From: Kiritimatiellia bacterium
GTDB taxonomy: Bacteria; Verrucomicrobiota; Kiritimatiellia; JAFGHX01
Length of the DNA stretch: 64,000 nt
NCBI GenBank assembly: GCA_016929905.1
Contig: JAFGHX010000329.1
Span: 1 to 64,000, forward strand
Direction of reading: 5' to 3'
Part shown: in pieces, positions 46,162 to 54,233 of the stretch
Layout of the letters: the number at the start of each line of letters is the position of its first letter
Position numbering within the stretch: the first letter of the stretch is position 1
The notes under the pieces: model-generated
What the model was told of the DNA's origin: nothing
The model's input: the letters and a program-made list of their open reading frames with translations, nothing else
Databases searched by the model: none
Made by a program: the position numbers and the translations under genes

Positions 46162-47256
46162 TCAGAGCCGGATGGTTTTGCCCGGGCCTTCGGCGAAGGC
46201 TTCGAACACGCGCGTGACCTGCCACGCCTGCTCGAGCGTGCCTTTGGCCGGGGGCCGCTTTTCGAGGATGGCGCGGGCGAACTCATTCACCTCGCCGAAG
46301 TAGCCGAGCAGGAACAAGCCCTTGTTGTAGAGCTGACCGAGCGAGAATTCCGGCTCCCACATCGCGGACGCGGATTCCGGGGGCCCGGTGAAAAAGCTCG
46401 GCGTGCTGCCGTAGCCCTGCCCCTGCGCGGGGCCGCGATGGTAGAGCACGCGCACGCCGTTATCGACGACGATGCGGCCTTTGCCGATGATGGTCGTGCG
46501 CTCCATGCCGCCGTTGCCGGACGCACCTTTCGTGAACGCCAGCGAGGCGACCGTGCCGATCGCGTACGTGAACGTCGCCATGCCGGCGCCGTTCGGCGCA
46601 CGGTGGAAGAAGAGCGTCTCGGGCATTCCGAGCAGGAACACAAGCAGCGACATCGGATGGCACAGGTGGTCCAGAAATCCGGTCGTGTCCGGGACGCGTT
46701 TGCCGCCCAGATACGCCTCGAACTGCTCCTGCGTCGGAATGCCCTGCGGGTACTGCACCATGACCAGCTGCGGGGGGCCGAATGCCTCGCGATCCATCAG
46801 GTCTTTCGCCTTCTCGTTGGCCGTGAAGAACATTTTCTTCATCCCGCACAGAACGATCTTTCCGTTCCGGTTCGACGCCGCCTGCATGCGTTCGATCTCG
46901 GCGCAGGAAGCGGCAGGCGGTTTCTCGATCCAGACATGACAGCCGCGATTCAGGCATTCGACGGCGATCTCGGGGTAGAGCGGCCTGCCCTGGGCATTGT
47001 AGGGCGTGCAGACGAACACCGCGTCGAGCGTTTCCTGCTCGATCATCTCTCTGTAGTCGGCATAGGCATGGCGCGCGCCGAATTTCGCCGCAAACGCCTG
47101 CGCCTTCTCAAGCTGCAGGTCGCACGTCGCGACCAGATGCACGGGCGCAAACTGGAACGTCGGGTACAGGTTGCGGAACGCGTGCGACCCGCACCCGATG
47201 AAACCGGCCCGGATCTCCGGTTCGTCGACGAGCTTGCCTTTGAAGTCGATCCTCAT
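46162..47256 (-). CDS. Gfo/Idh/MocA-family oxidoreductase 1
   Basis: A 364-residue NAD(P)-dependent dehydrogenase of the glucose-fructose oxidoreductase/inositol dehydrogenase type. The N-terminal Rossmann motif is AGFIGCGSHAFRNLYP; the family's catalytic-lysine motif EKP appears in HVWIEKPPAAS near residue 110; KMFFTANEKA follows. The substrate is unknown. It ends the minus-strand catabolic operon, overlapping the next gene by 4 nt (ATGA). Confidence 0.88.
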   Translation of the reverse strand: MRIDFKGKLVDEPEIRAGFIGCGSHAFRNLYPTFQFAPVHLVATCDLQLEKAQAFAAKFGARHAYADYREMIEQETLDAVFVCTPYNAQGRPLYPEIAVECLNRGCHVWIEKPPAASCAEIERMQAASNRNGKIVLCGMKKMFFTANEKAKDLMDREAFGPPQLVMVQYPQGIPTQEQFEAYLGGKRVPDTTGFLDHLCHPMSLLVFLLGMPETLFFHRAPNGAGMATFTYAIGTVASLAFTKGASGNGGMERTTIIGKGRIVVDNGVRVLYHRGPAQGQGYGSTPSFFTGPPESASAMWEPEFSLGQLYNKGLFLLGYFGEVNEFARAILEKRPPAKGTLEQAWQVTRVFEAFAEGPGKTIRL

Positions 47257-48356
47257 CGTTTTGCCTCCATCGCAGACTGCTCGGGTCCGACCGAATCGAT
47301 TGATTCGATTGATTCGATTCGTTCGATTCGTTCGATCTGTCTTTGCCGCTCAACAGAAGACTCAAACCGCGCCGGCTTCACGACCGTTCCGCTCGCGGCG
47401 GACCGGTCGGCCGCCACGCAGGCGGCGAGCGACGCAAACGCGTCCAAGCCGGACACGGGCACGGGTGTTCCCTCGGACAGCGCCCTCACGAACCCCTCGA
47501 CGCATCCCGTGACGCCCGCGGCGAGCGGGTCCGGGTCGCGCGGCAGCGCCTCCCACGCCTCGCCAGCGGCGCGCCCGACACGGTTGCCGGCAATCATGCC
47601 GCGCGAGGCAATCAGCAGAAGATCGCCGGCCCCATGCCGGCCCTTCTGCGGCTGCCCCTCATAGGTGACCGTCACCTGCCCGATCGCGCCGCCTTCAAAC
47701 TGGAACAGGGCCGCGGTCGTCTTGTCTTTCGGAAACGGCAACGCACCGAGCCGATTGCCGAACGCCGCCACGGAGACAATGTCGCGACCGACCAGATGCC
47801 GGACCAGATCCACTTCGTGGACCCCGGTCCCGACGATCGCGGAGCGGCCCGCTTCCGCCGAGGCGTACCACGGCGCTCGCTGGAACTGGCCCCGTTTGTA
47901 CTGAATGGCATCCACCCGGAGGTGAATGACCTCGCCCAGGTCACCCGAATCCAGAATCGTCTTGGCCGCCTTCGTATCCGATCGGAACCGCCGTTCGTGC
48001 GCGACCATCAGCCGGCGGCGCGCGGCGTCCGCCGCGCGCACAATCGCACGCCCGTCCTCAAGGTTGCACGCAAGCGGCTTGGTGAGAAGCACGTGGCAAC
48101 CCGCCTCGAAACACCGCTCGGCGTGGGCCCGGTGCATGTGGTCCGGCGTCACCACGCACACCGCGTCCGGCCGTTCGGTTTCGAGCAGCGCGTCCAGATC
48201 CGCGTACGCCGCGGCGACCGAGTCGCGGACCGCCGCCCGCCGCTCCTCGTCCGGATCGCAACCCGTGACACGCTCAACCTGCGGCGCCTCCGCGCACGCG
48301 GCCACGAAATGCCGCCCCAACCCAAGCCCGACCACGGCGATGTTGAGTTCTGTCAT
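47253..48356 (-). CDS. Gfo/Idh/MocA-family oxidoreductase 2, repeat-derived C-terminus
   Basis: A 367-residue protein with Rossmann motif AVVGLGLGRHF, HVLLTKPLACN at the catalytic lysine position (TKP instead of EKP), and DVVRHLVGRD-like helices (VDLVRHLVGRDIVSVAAFG). The last ~25 residues (RQIERIERIESIESIDSVG) are encoded by four 9-bp GATTGATTC units (47298-47333) and look like a translated intergenic repeat rather than part of the fold. Both ends overlap neighbours by ATGA, so the extension keeps translational coupling. Confidence 0.87.
   Translation of the reverse strand: MTELNIAVVGLGLGRHFVAACAEAPQVERVTGCDPDEERRAAVRDSVAAAYADLDALLETERPDAVCVVTPDHMHRAHAERCFEAGCHVLLTKPLACNLEDGRAIVRAADAARRRLMVAHERRFRSDTKAAKTILDSGDLGEVIHLRVDAIQYKRGQFQRAPWYASAEAGRSAIVGTGVHEVDLVRHLVGRDIVSVAAFGNRLGALPFPKDKTTAALFQFEGGAIGQVTVTYEGQPQKGRHGAGDLLLIASRGMIAGNRVGRAAGEAWEALPRDPDPLAAGVTGCVEGFVRALSEGTPVPVSGLDAFASLAACVAADRSAASGTVVKPARFESSVERQRQIERIERIESIESIDSVGPEQSAMEAKR
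47298..47333. repeat. 9-bp tandem repeat inside a coding C-terminus
   Basis: Four units: GATTGATTC, GATTGATTC, GATTCGTTC, GATTCGTTC. The period is a multiple of three, so the reading frame stays open through the tract, encoding alternating Glu-Ser/Arg-Ile. Confidence 0.92.
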
Positions 48357-49339
48357 CTCTGCGCCCCTCTCTCATACACGACCTGCACGACCTGTCCGGT
48401 GTCGGCCGATTTCCGGATGGCGTCGTGCAACACCATCGTTTTGTAGCTTTCGAAAATGTTCGAGACCGTCGTGCCTCCTTCACGGATGGCGTTGAGGAAG
48501 GCGGCCAGTTCGGCGAGATGCCCGGTCTCGTTGCCGGAATCGCCGCCGCTGATGAACGTGGGCGGCTCGCGCCATTCCTCGCATTTGCCCTGCCGGGCGA
48601 CTCGCCAGGAGGCGGAATTGTGGACGGTCATCACATTGCCGCCCTTGATCGTGATCTCCACTTCCTCGGTCGGGATGTTGTACCCGCGCCCGTCCGTCAG
48701 ATTGAGACTGCCGACGGCCCCGTTGGCGAACCGGAGGCTGACGGCATAGGCGTGGTTGTCCCTGGAGAAGGCGAGGACCTGCGCCACATCGCCAAAGAGG
48801 AACGGCGCCAAATCGATGGCATGAATGGCGAAATCGGACAGGAACGATTGCCGAAAGCTTTCGTTCGAGTAAGGGCCTGAGGCATAGTCGATGGAGAGGG
48901 AGTACAGGTCCTCGGCCGCAAACTCGTCGATGAACGCCTTCGCGCGGGAGTAGGCCGTATTGTGCCGCTTCTTGAAAGCCGTCATGCAAAGGACACCTGT
49001 TTCGCGGGAGACTCGAGCAACCTTCAACGCGTCCGCCGCGCTGCGGGCCGGCGGCTTCTCGGTGTAGACGGGGATACCCCGTTTCATCACCAGGGGTGCA
49101 AGCGCCGCGTGCTGTTCGGCGTTGATACAGATGATGACGCCGTCCGGCTTTTCGGCGTCCAGCATCGCGGCCATGTCCGTGTACGGCGCCCCGCCAAACC
49201 GCTCGGCGTTGGCTTGCGCCTTGGCCGGGTCCAAATCGCAGACGCCAGCCAATTTGCCGCCCGCGACCGGTATGTACGGGTAGATGCGTTTCGTGGAAAG
49301 CCTACCCGCGCCGACGATGCAGAGTCTGGGTGTGGTCAT
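48353..49339 (-). CDS. Gfo/Idh/MocA-family oxidoreductase 3
   Basis: A 328-residue protein. The Rossmann loop is LCIVGAGRLSTKRIYPY, the EKP motif PVYTEKPPARSAADAL, and the C-terminal sheet includes VEITIKGGNVMTVHNSASW. The start at 49339 is preceded by AGGGGAA; an earlier in-frame start at 49369 adds ten residues that do not fit the fold. A 4-nt ATGA overlap couples it to oxidoreductase 2. Three such enzymes with an isomerase suggest stepwise oxidation and epimerisation of a sugar or cyclitol (inference). Confidence 0.87.
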   Translation of the reverse strand: MTTPRLCIVGAGRLSTKRIYPYIPVAGGKLAGVCDLDPAKAQANAERFGGAPYTDMAAMLDAEKPDGVIICINAEQHAALAPLVMKRGIPVYTEKPPARSAADALKVARVSRETGVLCMTAFKKRHNTAYSRAKAFIDEFAAEDLYSLSIDYASGPYSNESFRQSFLSDFAIHAIDLAPFLFGDVAQVLAFSRDNHAYAVSLRFANGAVGSLNLTDGRGYNIPTEEVEITIKGGNVMTVHNSASWRVARQGKCEEWREPPTFISGGDSGNETGHLAELAAFLNAIREGGTTVSNIFESYKTMVLHDAIRKSADTGQVVQVVYERGAQR

Positions 49340-49385
49340 GCTCTGTTCCCCTGCTGTCACCGTCCCCAAATCGTCACGCGTTGTC

Positions 49386-49475
49386 CGTCATCGTCGCCCG
49401 TCATCGTCAACCGACTTCTCCACGGACCGGAGTACGATTACGGGCGACGCTCCATTACGGTGGACGATTTCTCGG
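49386..49475. repeat. Inverted-repeat element (copy 2)
   Basis: This repeats the order found at 965-1050: CGTCGCCCGT, CAACCGACTTCTCC, GTACGATTACGGGCGACG, GACGATTTCTCG. The inverted arms are less perfect. The right end is translated as the last residues of the isomerase gene (stop at 49438). Confidence 0.85.
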
Positions 49476-50370
49476 CTTGCGGTTTGGCCGCCAACGTTTC
49501 GATATGCTCCCTGGCCTCCGCCAGATACCGCAGCGTGTTTTCGGAGTCTGTCACCTCCATCTCCACAACGTAATCCCCGGTGTATCCACATTCCGCCATG
49601 TGACGGAAGAGGCCGGGCAAATCGATCTCGCCGGTACCGAACGGAACGGATTGCCGTCCGATCTGGTCCTTGATATGGATCAACGCGATACGCGCCCCGA
49701 GGCACGCGCATCCCTCACGCCAGGAAACACCGGCCGAATGAAAATGGCCGACCTCGAGCAGTGTCCTCATCCGGTTGTCGTTGATGCTGTCGATGACGGT
49801 TCGGAAATCGTCGAGCGACGCGATAGGCGTGCCGCAGTGGTTTTGCAGGACAGCCGTTATGCCGAGTTGCTCGCATTCGTCCAGGACCCGCCGGGCGCCG
49901 CGGACGTACAACTCGCGGCTGGCGGCCTTGTAGAGCACGATCGGCGCGCCGAGCGCCTTGGCAAACCGGGCGCCCTGAACCGCGCGACGCATCGAGTTGT
50001 CCAGATCCTCGGAGATCGCTGGCAGATGCAGAGACGTGTAGCGGACGCCACGTTGCGCCGCTTCATACAGGTAGACGGCCGGATCCTCGTCGAGGTCAAA
50101 CGCGGAAGCCACGCCCCGGGTGAACACCTCGAATTTCCTGTAGCCCATGGCGGAATAGGTCTCGAGCAACGGCCCCAACGCCATTCGCGGCACGGAACAC
50201 GGGCTCCCGACCAAGCGATTGGCGATCCCACTTCGCCCTTCGGGCTTCGAGGGACAGGTCGACGATCCCACTTCGCCCTTCGGGCTTCGAGGGACAGGTC
50301 GACTATTGACGATTGTCTCATTTGTGAAGTCACCAGCAGAACGAGCCCATTCGCGTTCATGGGCATTCAT
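49438..50370 (-). CDS. Sugar-phosphate isomerase/epimerase (xylose-isomerase-like TIM barrel)
   Basis: About 310 residues. The core is a TIM barrel of the AP-endonuclease-2/sugar isomerase type: LLETYSAMGYRKFEVFT, RYTSLHLPA, AVLQNHCGTPIASLDDF, LLEVGHFHSAG, IALIHIKDQ and GDYVVEMEV, with metal-ligand candidates Glu, His and Asp. The first ~50 residues are repeat-derived, from a CATTCGCGTT tract and a 40-bp tandem duplication, and the last ~12 (EKSSTVMERRP) come from the inverted repeat. The start at 50370 has AAGGAG eight bases upstream and an ATGA overlap with the cupin stop, so the extension is probably translated. Confidence 0.85.
   Translation of the reverse strand: MNAHEREWARSAGDFTNETIVNSRPVPRSPKGEVGSSTCPSKPEGRSGIANRLVGSPCSVPRMALGPLLETYSAMGYRKFEVFTRGVASAFDLDEDPAVYLYEAAQRGVRYTSLHLPAISEDLDNSMRRAVQGARFAKALGAPIVLYKAASRELYVRGARRVLDECEQLGITAVLQNHCGTPIASLDDFRTVIDSINDNRMRTLLEVGHFHSAGVSWREGCACLGARIALIHIKDQIGRQSVPFGTGEIDLPGLFRHMAECGYTGDYVVEMEVTDSENTLRYLAEAREHIETLAAKPQAEKSSTVMERRP
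50223..50302. repeat. 40-bp direct tandem duplication
   Basis: Two identical 40-bp units (50223-50262, 50263-50302), each containing GCCCTTCGGGC. As 40 is not a multiple of three, the copies are read in two frames inside the isomerase N-terminal extension. Confidence 0.93.
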
Positions 50371-50738
50371 TCGCGGTTCTCCTTGACGAAATCCCGATTT
50401 GCGGAGGAATAGGCGACGATCATGTCGGCGTCCTGCCCGCCTATGCACGTGGCGTTGTGGAAGACGCCCGCCGGCACCGTCAGGGTGTCGCCCGGCTCCA
50501 AGGCTCCGTTCTGATCGCCGGTATGATGCTCGAGCCGCCCCGCCAGCAGGTAGAGGACCTCTTCGCAGTTGCAGTGCGCGTGGCGGGGGTTCGAGCAGCC
50601 CTTACGGATCGTCACGCGCCCCAACGTCAGCCCCTCGGCATTGCCGATCGGCGCACCGGCCGTCCACACCAGACTCCCCCAGTCCTGCTCGATGCGGCGG
50701 CCCGCCGCCTCGGCGGCTGCGTAGATCGTGTGTGGCAT
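50367..50738 (-). CDS. Small cupin-domain protein
   Basis: A 123-residue single-domain cupin. The two metal motifs are visible: PRHAHCNCEEVLYLLAGRL (His-x-His with Glu downstream) and PAGVFHNATC. Stand-alone cupins of this kind act as sugar isomerases, lactonase-like enzymes or small-molecule sensors. It is the second gene of the operon, between the regulator and the isomerase, so a catalytic step on the same sugar is likely (inference). Confidence 0.85.
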   Translation of the reverse strand: MPHTIYAAAEAAGRRIEQDWGSLVWTAGAPIGNAEGLTLGRVTIRKGCSNPRHAHCNCEEVLYLLAGRLEHHTGDQNGALEPGDTLTVPAGVFHNATCIGGQDADMIVAYSSANRDFVKENRE

Positions 50739-50758
50739 GGGTCGGTCTCCTTTAGCCC

Positions 50759-50848
50759 GAAACTTCGTCGAGAACCTTGTCGAGAACCTTGTCGACCCCC
50801 CCGCCGCAGCGGCGGGATCGACAAAGCCTACGACAAAGTTTCCTCCGC
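50759..50848. repeat. Inverted 12-bp iterons around a GC hairpin
   Basis: Direct units GTCGAGAACCTT (from 50767) on the left and CGACAAAGCCTA on the right flank a perfect hairpin CCCGCCGC-A-GCGGCGGG (50800-50816). The right arm overlaps the last codons of the XRE-cupin gene. The same architecture recurs at 60336-60450. Confidence 0.82.
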
Positions 50849-51397
50849 TGCACCGACGCCGGGCTCAACGAATACGCAAAGGTATCGGACCTCGTCTGAA
50901 ACGGCCTGCAGATCGTGAGGGTCCTCGGCGTCGAAGTAGAGACTGTCGCCCGGCCCCAGCGCATATTCGATCTTCCCTACCCGGAACTGCATCTGCCCGT
51001 CGAGCACATAGAGAAATTCCTCACCGCGGTGCGTGAGCGGTTCGCCGCCGATTTCACCCTTGCGGGCCACGAACAAATAGGGCTCCATCAACTTGGCCGC
51101 GCGTTCGGCCGCGAAGTGAAAGAACGAGTAGCCCTTGTCGGTCCGCATCAGAGTCGCGTTCTTCAATCGATCGGCGGGGAGGAATACCGTCCCCCGCGCT
51201 TCCGCCTCCGCCAGCAGATCGGACGGCTTCACACCCAGCGCGTCGGCAATCCGGCTGAGTGTGGCTATCGGGGGGATTGTCTTACCGGTTTCGATCTTGC
51301 ACAACAGGCTCTTGGTGAAGCCGCAGAGGTCGGCGACCTGCTGGAGGGTCCGCCCCTGCCGTTTGCGAAGTCTTCGAATACGTGCGCCAATGTCCAT
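50828..51397 (-). CDS. XRE-family regulator with C-terminal cupin
   Basis: A 189-residue protein. The HTH_3 domain is MDIGARIRRLRKRQGRTLQQV...GFTKSLLCKIETGKTIPPI, residues 1-65. A cupin sensor (~100-180) has LTHRGEEFLYVLDGQMQF and LGPGDSLYFDAEDPHDL. This is the architecture of PuuR/SutR-type regulators. As first gene of the operon it probably autoregulates through the palindrome at 51467-51485. The start at 51397 has AAAGGA nine bases upstream. Confidence 0.92.
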   Translation of the reverse strand: MDIGARIRRLRKRQGRTLQQVADLCGFTKSLLCKIETGKTIPPIATLSRIADALGVKPSDLLAEAEARGTVFLPADRLKNATLMRTDKGYSFFHFAAERAAKLMEPYLFVARKGEIGGEPLTHRGEEFLYVLDGQMQFRVGKIEYALGPGDSLYFDAEDPHDLQAVSDEVRYLCVFVEPGVGAAEETLS

Positions 51398-51713
51398 AAG
51401 TCGAAGTCCTTTGCCCGACCTCACCGGCCGGGGGCCAACCGGCCGCGGGTCCGAGCGCTCGCCCCTAATTCAACTTTGTTGAATTTTATGCAACTCGGTT
51501 TAACCTTGTCAAGGGGGCCTGTACGGTTTCTGTGGGATACGCACGGGTGTGGCGTTCCGGGCGGGTCGGTTTCTTCGGCGCCAGAAAAAAATTTACACTT
51601 GGTTACAAACGGGGTTTGGTGCGGTACTAAAGGGATGACGATGACACCCATGGGTCGAATCAAGCGCAAGAGACAGTAGGGTAGCACAAGTCAAACTGGA
51701 GGAGGGACTGCAG
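51398..51713. other. 316-bp divergent intergenic region
   Basis: It holds the promoter and operator of the operon on the left and the leader of the small exported protein on the right. GGAGGAGGG lies seven bases before the GTG at 51714. No further gene is seen. Confidence 0.7.
51467..51512 (-). promoter_or_regulatory. Promoter and palindromic operator of the oxidoreductase operon
   Basis: On the minus strand there is TTGACA (51507-51512), an 18-bp spacer, and TAAAAT (51483-51488). A perfect palindrome AATTCAAC-TTT-GTTGAATT (51467-51485) overlaps the -10 box and start site, ideal for repression by the XRE-cupin protein. Confidence 0.8.
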
Positions 51714-52082
51714 GTGAGGACTATCGTTACACTTCTGATTGCCACTGCACTGCTGGGCGCCGCCGCGACGGGATATGCCGGCGAGAAGAAGCAAACCCGC
51801 ACGAACGACGGGAAGAAGACGCAGAGCGGGGACTGCGTGCGGGAGCAGCAGCAGTTGAAGCCGGATGGGGCCGACCAGACGCAGACGCAGATCAAGGACA
51901 AGACCCGTACTCGCACGCAGACGCGGGACTGCGAGTCGTGCGACCAGACGCAGACGCAGATCAAGGACAAGACGCGCACTCGCACACAGACGAAGGACTG
52001 CGAATCGTGCGACCAGACGCAGACACGGGTTCAGGACGGCAGCAGGACGCAAACCAAGGATCAGACCCAGACCGGGAAGTGA
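51714..52082 (+). CDS. Small exported Thr/Gln/Lys-rich protein with 23-residue repeats
   Basis: A 122-residue protein. A clean signal peptide (TIVTLLIATALLGAAATGYAG) is followed by a strongly basic, low-complexity chain. Two nearly identical 23-residue units (DQTQTQIKDKTRTRTQT + DCESC) and a partial third make most of the mature protein; each unit carries a CxxC. The DNA repeat is 69 bp. It uses GTG with GGAGGAGGG upstream. No homologue is recognised. It might bind anions, polysaccharide or metal; this is speculation. The palindromic terminator at 52118 ends its transcript. Confidence 0.72.
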   Translation: MRTIVTLLIATALLGAAATGYAGEKKQTRTNDGKKTQSGDCVREQQQLKPDGADQTQTQIKDKTRTRTQTRDCESCDQTQTQIKDKTRTRTQTKDCESCDQTQTRVQDGSRTQTKDQTQTGK

Positions 52083-52431
52083 GGTTGGGTCTCTTCTTGC
52101 GGTGTTAACTGAGCGCGCAGGCGCGGGGTCGACCCCGCGCCTGCCCTCTTGTTGGCACCCCGACGTTTCTGCCGTAGATCCGGCCGGGGCGACATGCGTC
52201 TCCACCTTCACTTGCGACCGGCGATTTTCACCGCAGCCGGGGCCGGGGCGTGTTCGCTCCTTGGGTTGCGGCCGGGCCGTCTTGTGCAGCGGCGACGCGT
52301 ATTTCGGCTTCATGTCCCCGTGATTTTGTGCTAGGATTTCATACGAGGGGGCGGAGGAACAAACCTTGTCAGGATTCCTCCTGCCCGGCCGACTCCGTGC
52401 GTGATGGCATGTGGGTTGGCGGGGGTGTACG
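52083..52431. other. 349-bp intergenic region before the sigma factor
   Basis: Apart from the terminator at 52118-52143, no gene is supported. A weak promoter candidate (TTCATG at 52309, 17-bp spacer, TAGGAT at 52332) could drive the sigma gene. Confidence 0.5.
52118..52143 (+). terminator. 26-bp perfect palindrome terminator
   Basis: CAGGCGCGGGGTC and its exact complement (13-bp arms, no loop bases beyond the centre) stand 36 bp after the stop at 52082, followed by CCCTCTTGTT. Confidence 0.8.
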
Positions 52432-54168
52432 ATGACGGACATCGATCTGCTGAACGGGTATGTGACGCAGGCGAAGGCGGAGTACTTCAACGCACTGGTG
52501 GAGCGGTACTCCGGGATGATCTACGCCATCTGCCTGCGTATGCTGGGCAACAGGCAAGATGCGCAGGAAGTGGTGCAAGACACCTTTGTGGCGCTGGCGG
52601 CGAAGTGCCATACGATCAAGAGCAATGTGGCGAGCTGGCTGCACAGCACGGCCCGGAACCTTTCGCTCAAGCGTATCCGGCACGCGACGGTGCGCACGAA
52701 GCTCGAATCCTCCTACGGCCAGGAGATGCAGGATACGGGCACGGGCCTCACCCGTACGCGAGAGGGTTCGGGAACGGAAATCCAGGCGCAGATCGACGAG
52801 GCCATGCTGGAACTGCCGGCTTACGAGCGCGAGTTGCTGCTCCGGCGTTATGTGGCGGGGCACAAGCTGCAGGAGATTGCGGATGCCGACGGGGTGAGCC
52901 ACGTCGCGGTGATCAAGCGGGAGAAGAAGGCCATCGGGAATCTGCGCCAGATTCTGCAGACGCGCGGTTTTGTGTATACGGTTCCGATTCTGGCCGCTGC
53001 GCTGGCGCAGGGAACCGCGGAGGCCGCGCCAGCCGTTCTGGTGGCGGCCCTGAATCAAATCGGGGCGAGCGCCGTTGCGGCGGCGGGTGGCGGCGGGTTG
53101 GCGGCGGGCACGGGCATGGGAGTGGGGGTGCGTGCATGGCGTCTGTTTTCCTGGCTTCGGTCCGTGCCGCGTGTTCCGCTCGCGGTTGCCACGGGCTCCG
53201 CTGTGGCGGTAGTCGGCCTCGTGACGACGCTCGGCACGGGCGACAGGCCGGAACGCGGTCGCGCTGCACCCGTGCCCCGCCAGACGGCGGCTCCCGCCGT
53301 CCGGCAGGCGCCGCCGCTCGTGCCGGAGGCACAGACGCCCGCGCCAATCCGCCCTCGAAGCGGGGAGTTGGAACCGGTACAGAGGCAGGCGGAGGTGCGT
53401 GAGCGGGCCCGTGCGCGCGAGGGCGAGGCGGCAGAAGCGCGTGCCGGCCAGGAGGAGACGGACGCACTGACGCAACAGATGCGCCACCGGCAACGGGCCG
53501 GCGAGGGCGAGGGTGGCGAGCCGTCGCAGGGCGGAGAGCAGCACAGATATGGTCAGCAGGCGGCGGATGCCGGGGCGGACAACGGCCCGGTGCAGGCACA
53601 GAACCCGTTGCGCAAAGGGCAAACGGCGGAGACATCCTCACCCGGCATGGCGGATGCCGGGCCGCAGCCGGCTGACGGCCGTGAGCAGGCTCAGAACCGG
53701 CAGCGCGCGAACGCAGGCGAGGCAACGGAGCAGGGCAAGAACGGGCAGGCGGCGGCGGGAGCCGACACGCATCAGGCGGCCCCGGGCAAGCCACCGGTCT
53801 CGACGGCGGCGCGCAGACCCGCTCCATCCGCGCCGCAAGGCGGCAACGCGGCGGGCGAGCCGAAGAATGCGGCGGTGGAGGAATTGGGCACGCAGGACCG
53901 TCCGCTGCATCTGCAGGCGGGATCCGCCCCCACGCCCCGTCCGGAGCGGGCGGATATCCCGCGCATCGAGCGGGCGGCGCGGCCTGAGGCGCCGGAGATT
54001 CTGCGGGAAACGGTGCGAATCGAACGCCAGGAACAGACCCGGCTGACCGTCGAGGCCCGCCCGGAAATCCTGTCGGCCAGCGACAGGGCCACGCTGGAGG
54101 CGACGGCGGATCGGCCCGGACAGTACCACGGCGAGCGTCCTTCCGGTGGCGGCCGCAACGGCCGGTGA
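52432..54168 (+). CDS. ECF sigma factor with membrane segment and long disordered tail
   Basis: A 578-residue protein, about three times the usual ECF length. Residues ~1-175 are sigma regions 2 and 4: YSGMIYAICLRMLGNRQDAQEVVQDTFVALA and LPAYERELLLRRYVAGHKLQEIADADGVSHVAVIKR. A linker and a hydrophobic segment (VPLAVATGSAVAVVGLVTTLG, ~247-270) follow, then ~300 residues rich in Ala, Glu, Gln, Arg and Pro with no fold. The protein may be tethered to the membrane, with the tail acting as a sensor like an anti-sigma factor (inference). The ATG at 52432 begins the conserved domain. Confidence 0.85.
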   Translation: MTDIDLLNGYVTQAKAEYFNALVERYSGMIYAICLRMLGNRQDAQEVVQDTFVALAAKCHTIKSNVASWLHSTARNLSLKRIRHATVRTKLESSYGQEMQDTGTGLTRTREGSGTEIQAQIDEAMLELPAYERELLLRRYVAGHKLQEIADADGVSHVAVIKREKKAIGNLRQILQTRGFVYTVPILAAALAQGTAEAAPAVLVAALNQIGASAVAAAGGGGLAAGTGMGVGVRAWRLFSWLRSVPRVPLAVATGSAVAVVGLVTTLGTGDRPERGRAAPVPRQTAAPAVRQAPPLVPEAQTPAPIRPRSGELEPVQRQAEVRERARAREGEAAEARAGQEETDALTQQMRHRQRAGEGEGGEPSQGGEQHRYGQQAADAGADNGPVQAQNPLRKGQTAETSSPGMADAGPQPADGREQAQNRQRANAGEATEQGKNGQAAAGADTHQAAPGKPPVSTAARRPAPSAPQGGNAAGEPKNAAVEELGTQDRPLHLQAGSAPTPRPERADIPRIERAARPEAPEILRETVRIERQEQTRLTVEARPEILSASDRATLEATADRPGQYHGERPSGGGRNGR

Positions 54169-54233
54169 TCGCCGGGCGTGAATCAGGGTTTTTGGACTTG
54201 CGACTCTTCCGCAAGCGCGGTAAGAAGAACCCC

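Noticed and set aside
45593..46303. Small frames inside the nested palindromes (Arg/Lys-rich, for example containing RRKQFKVAA)
   Set aside because: Frames appear on both strands because the element is palindromic; none has an RBS or a conserved start between copies.
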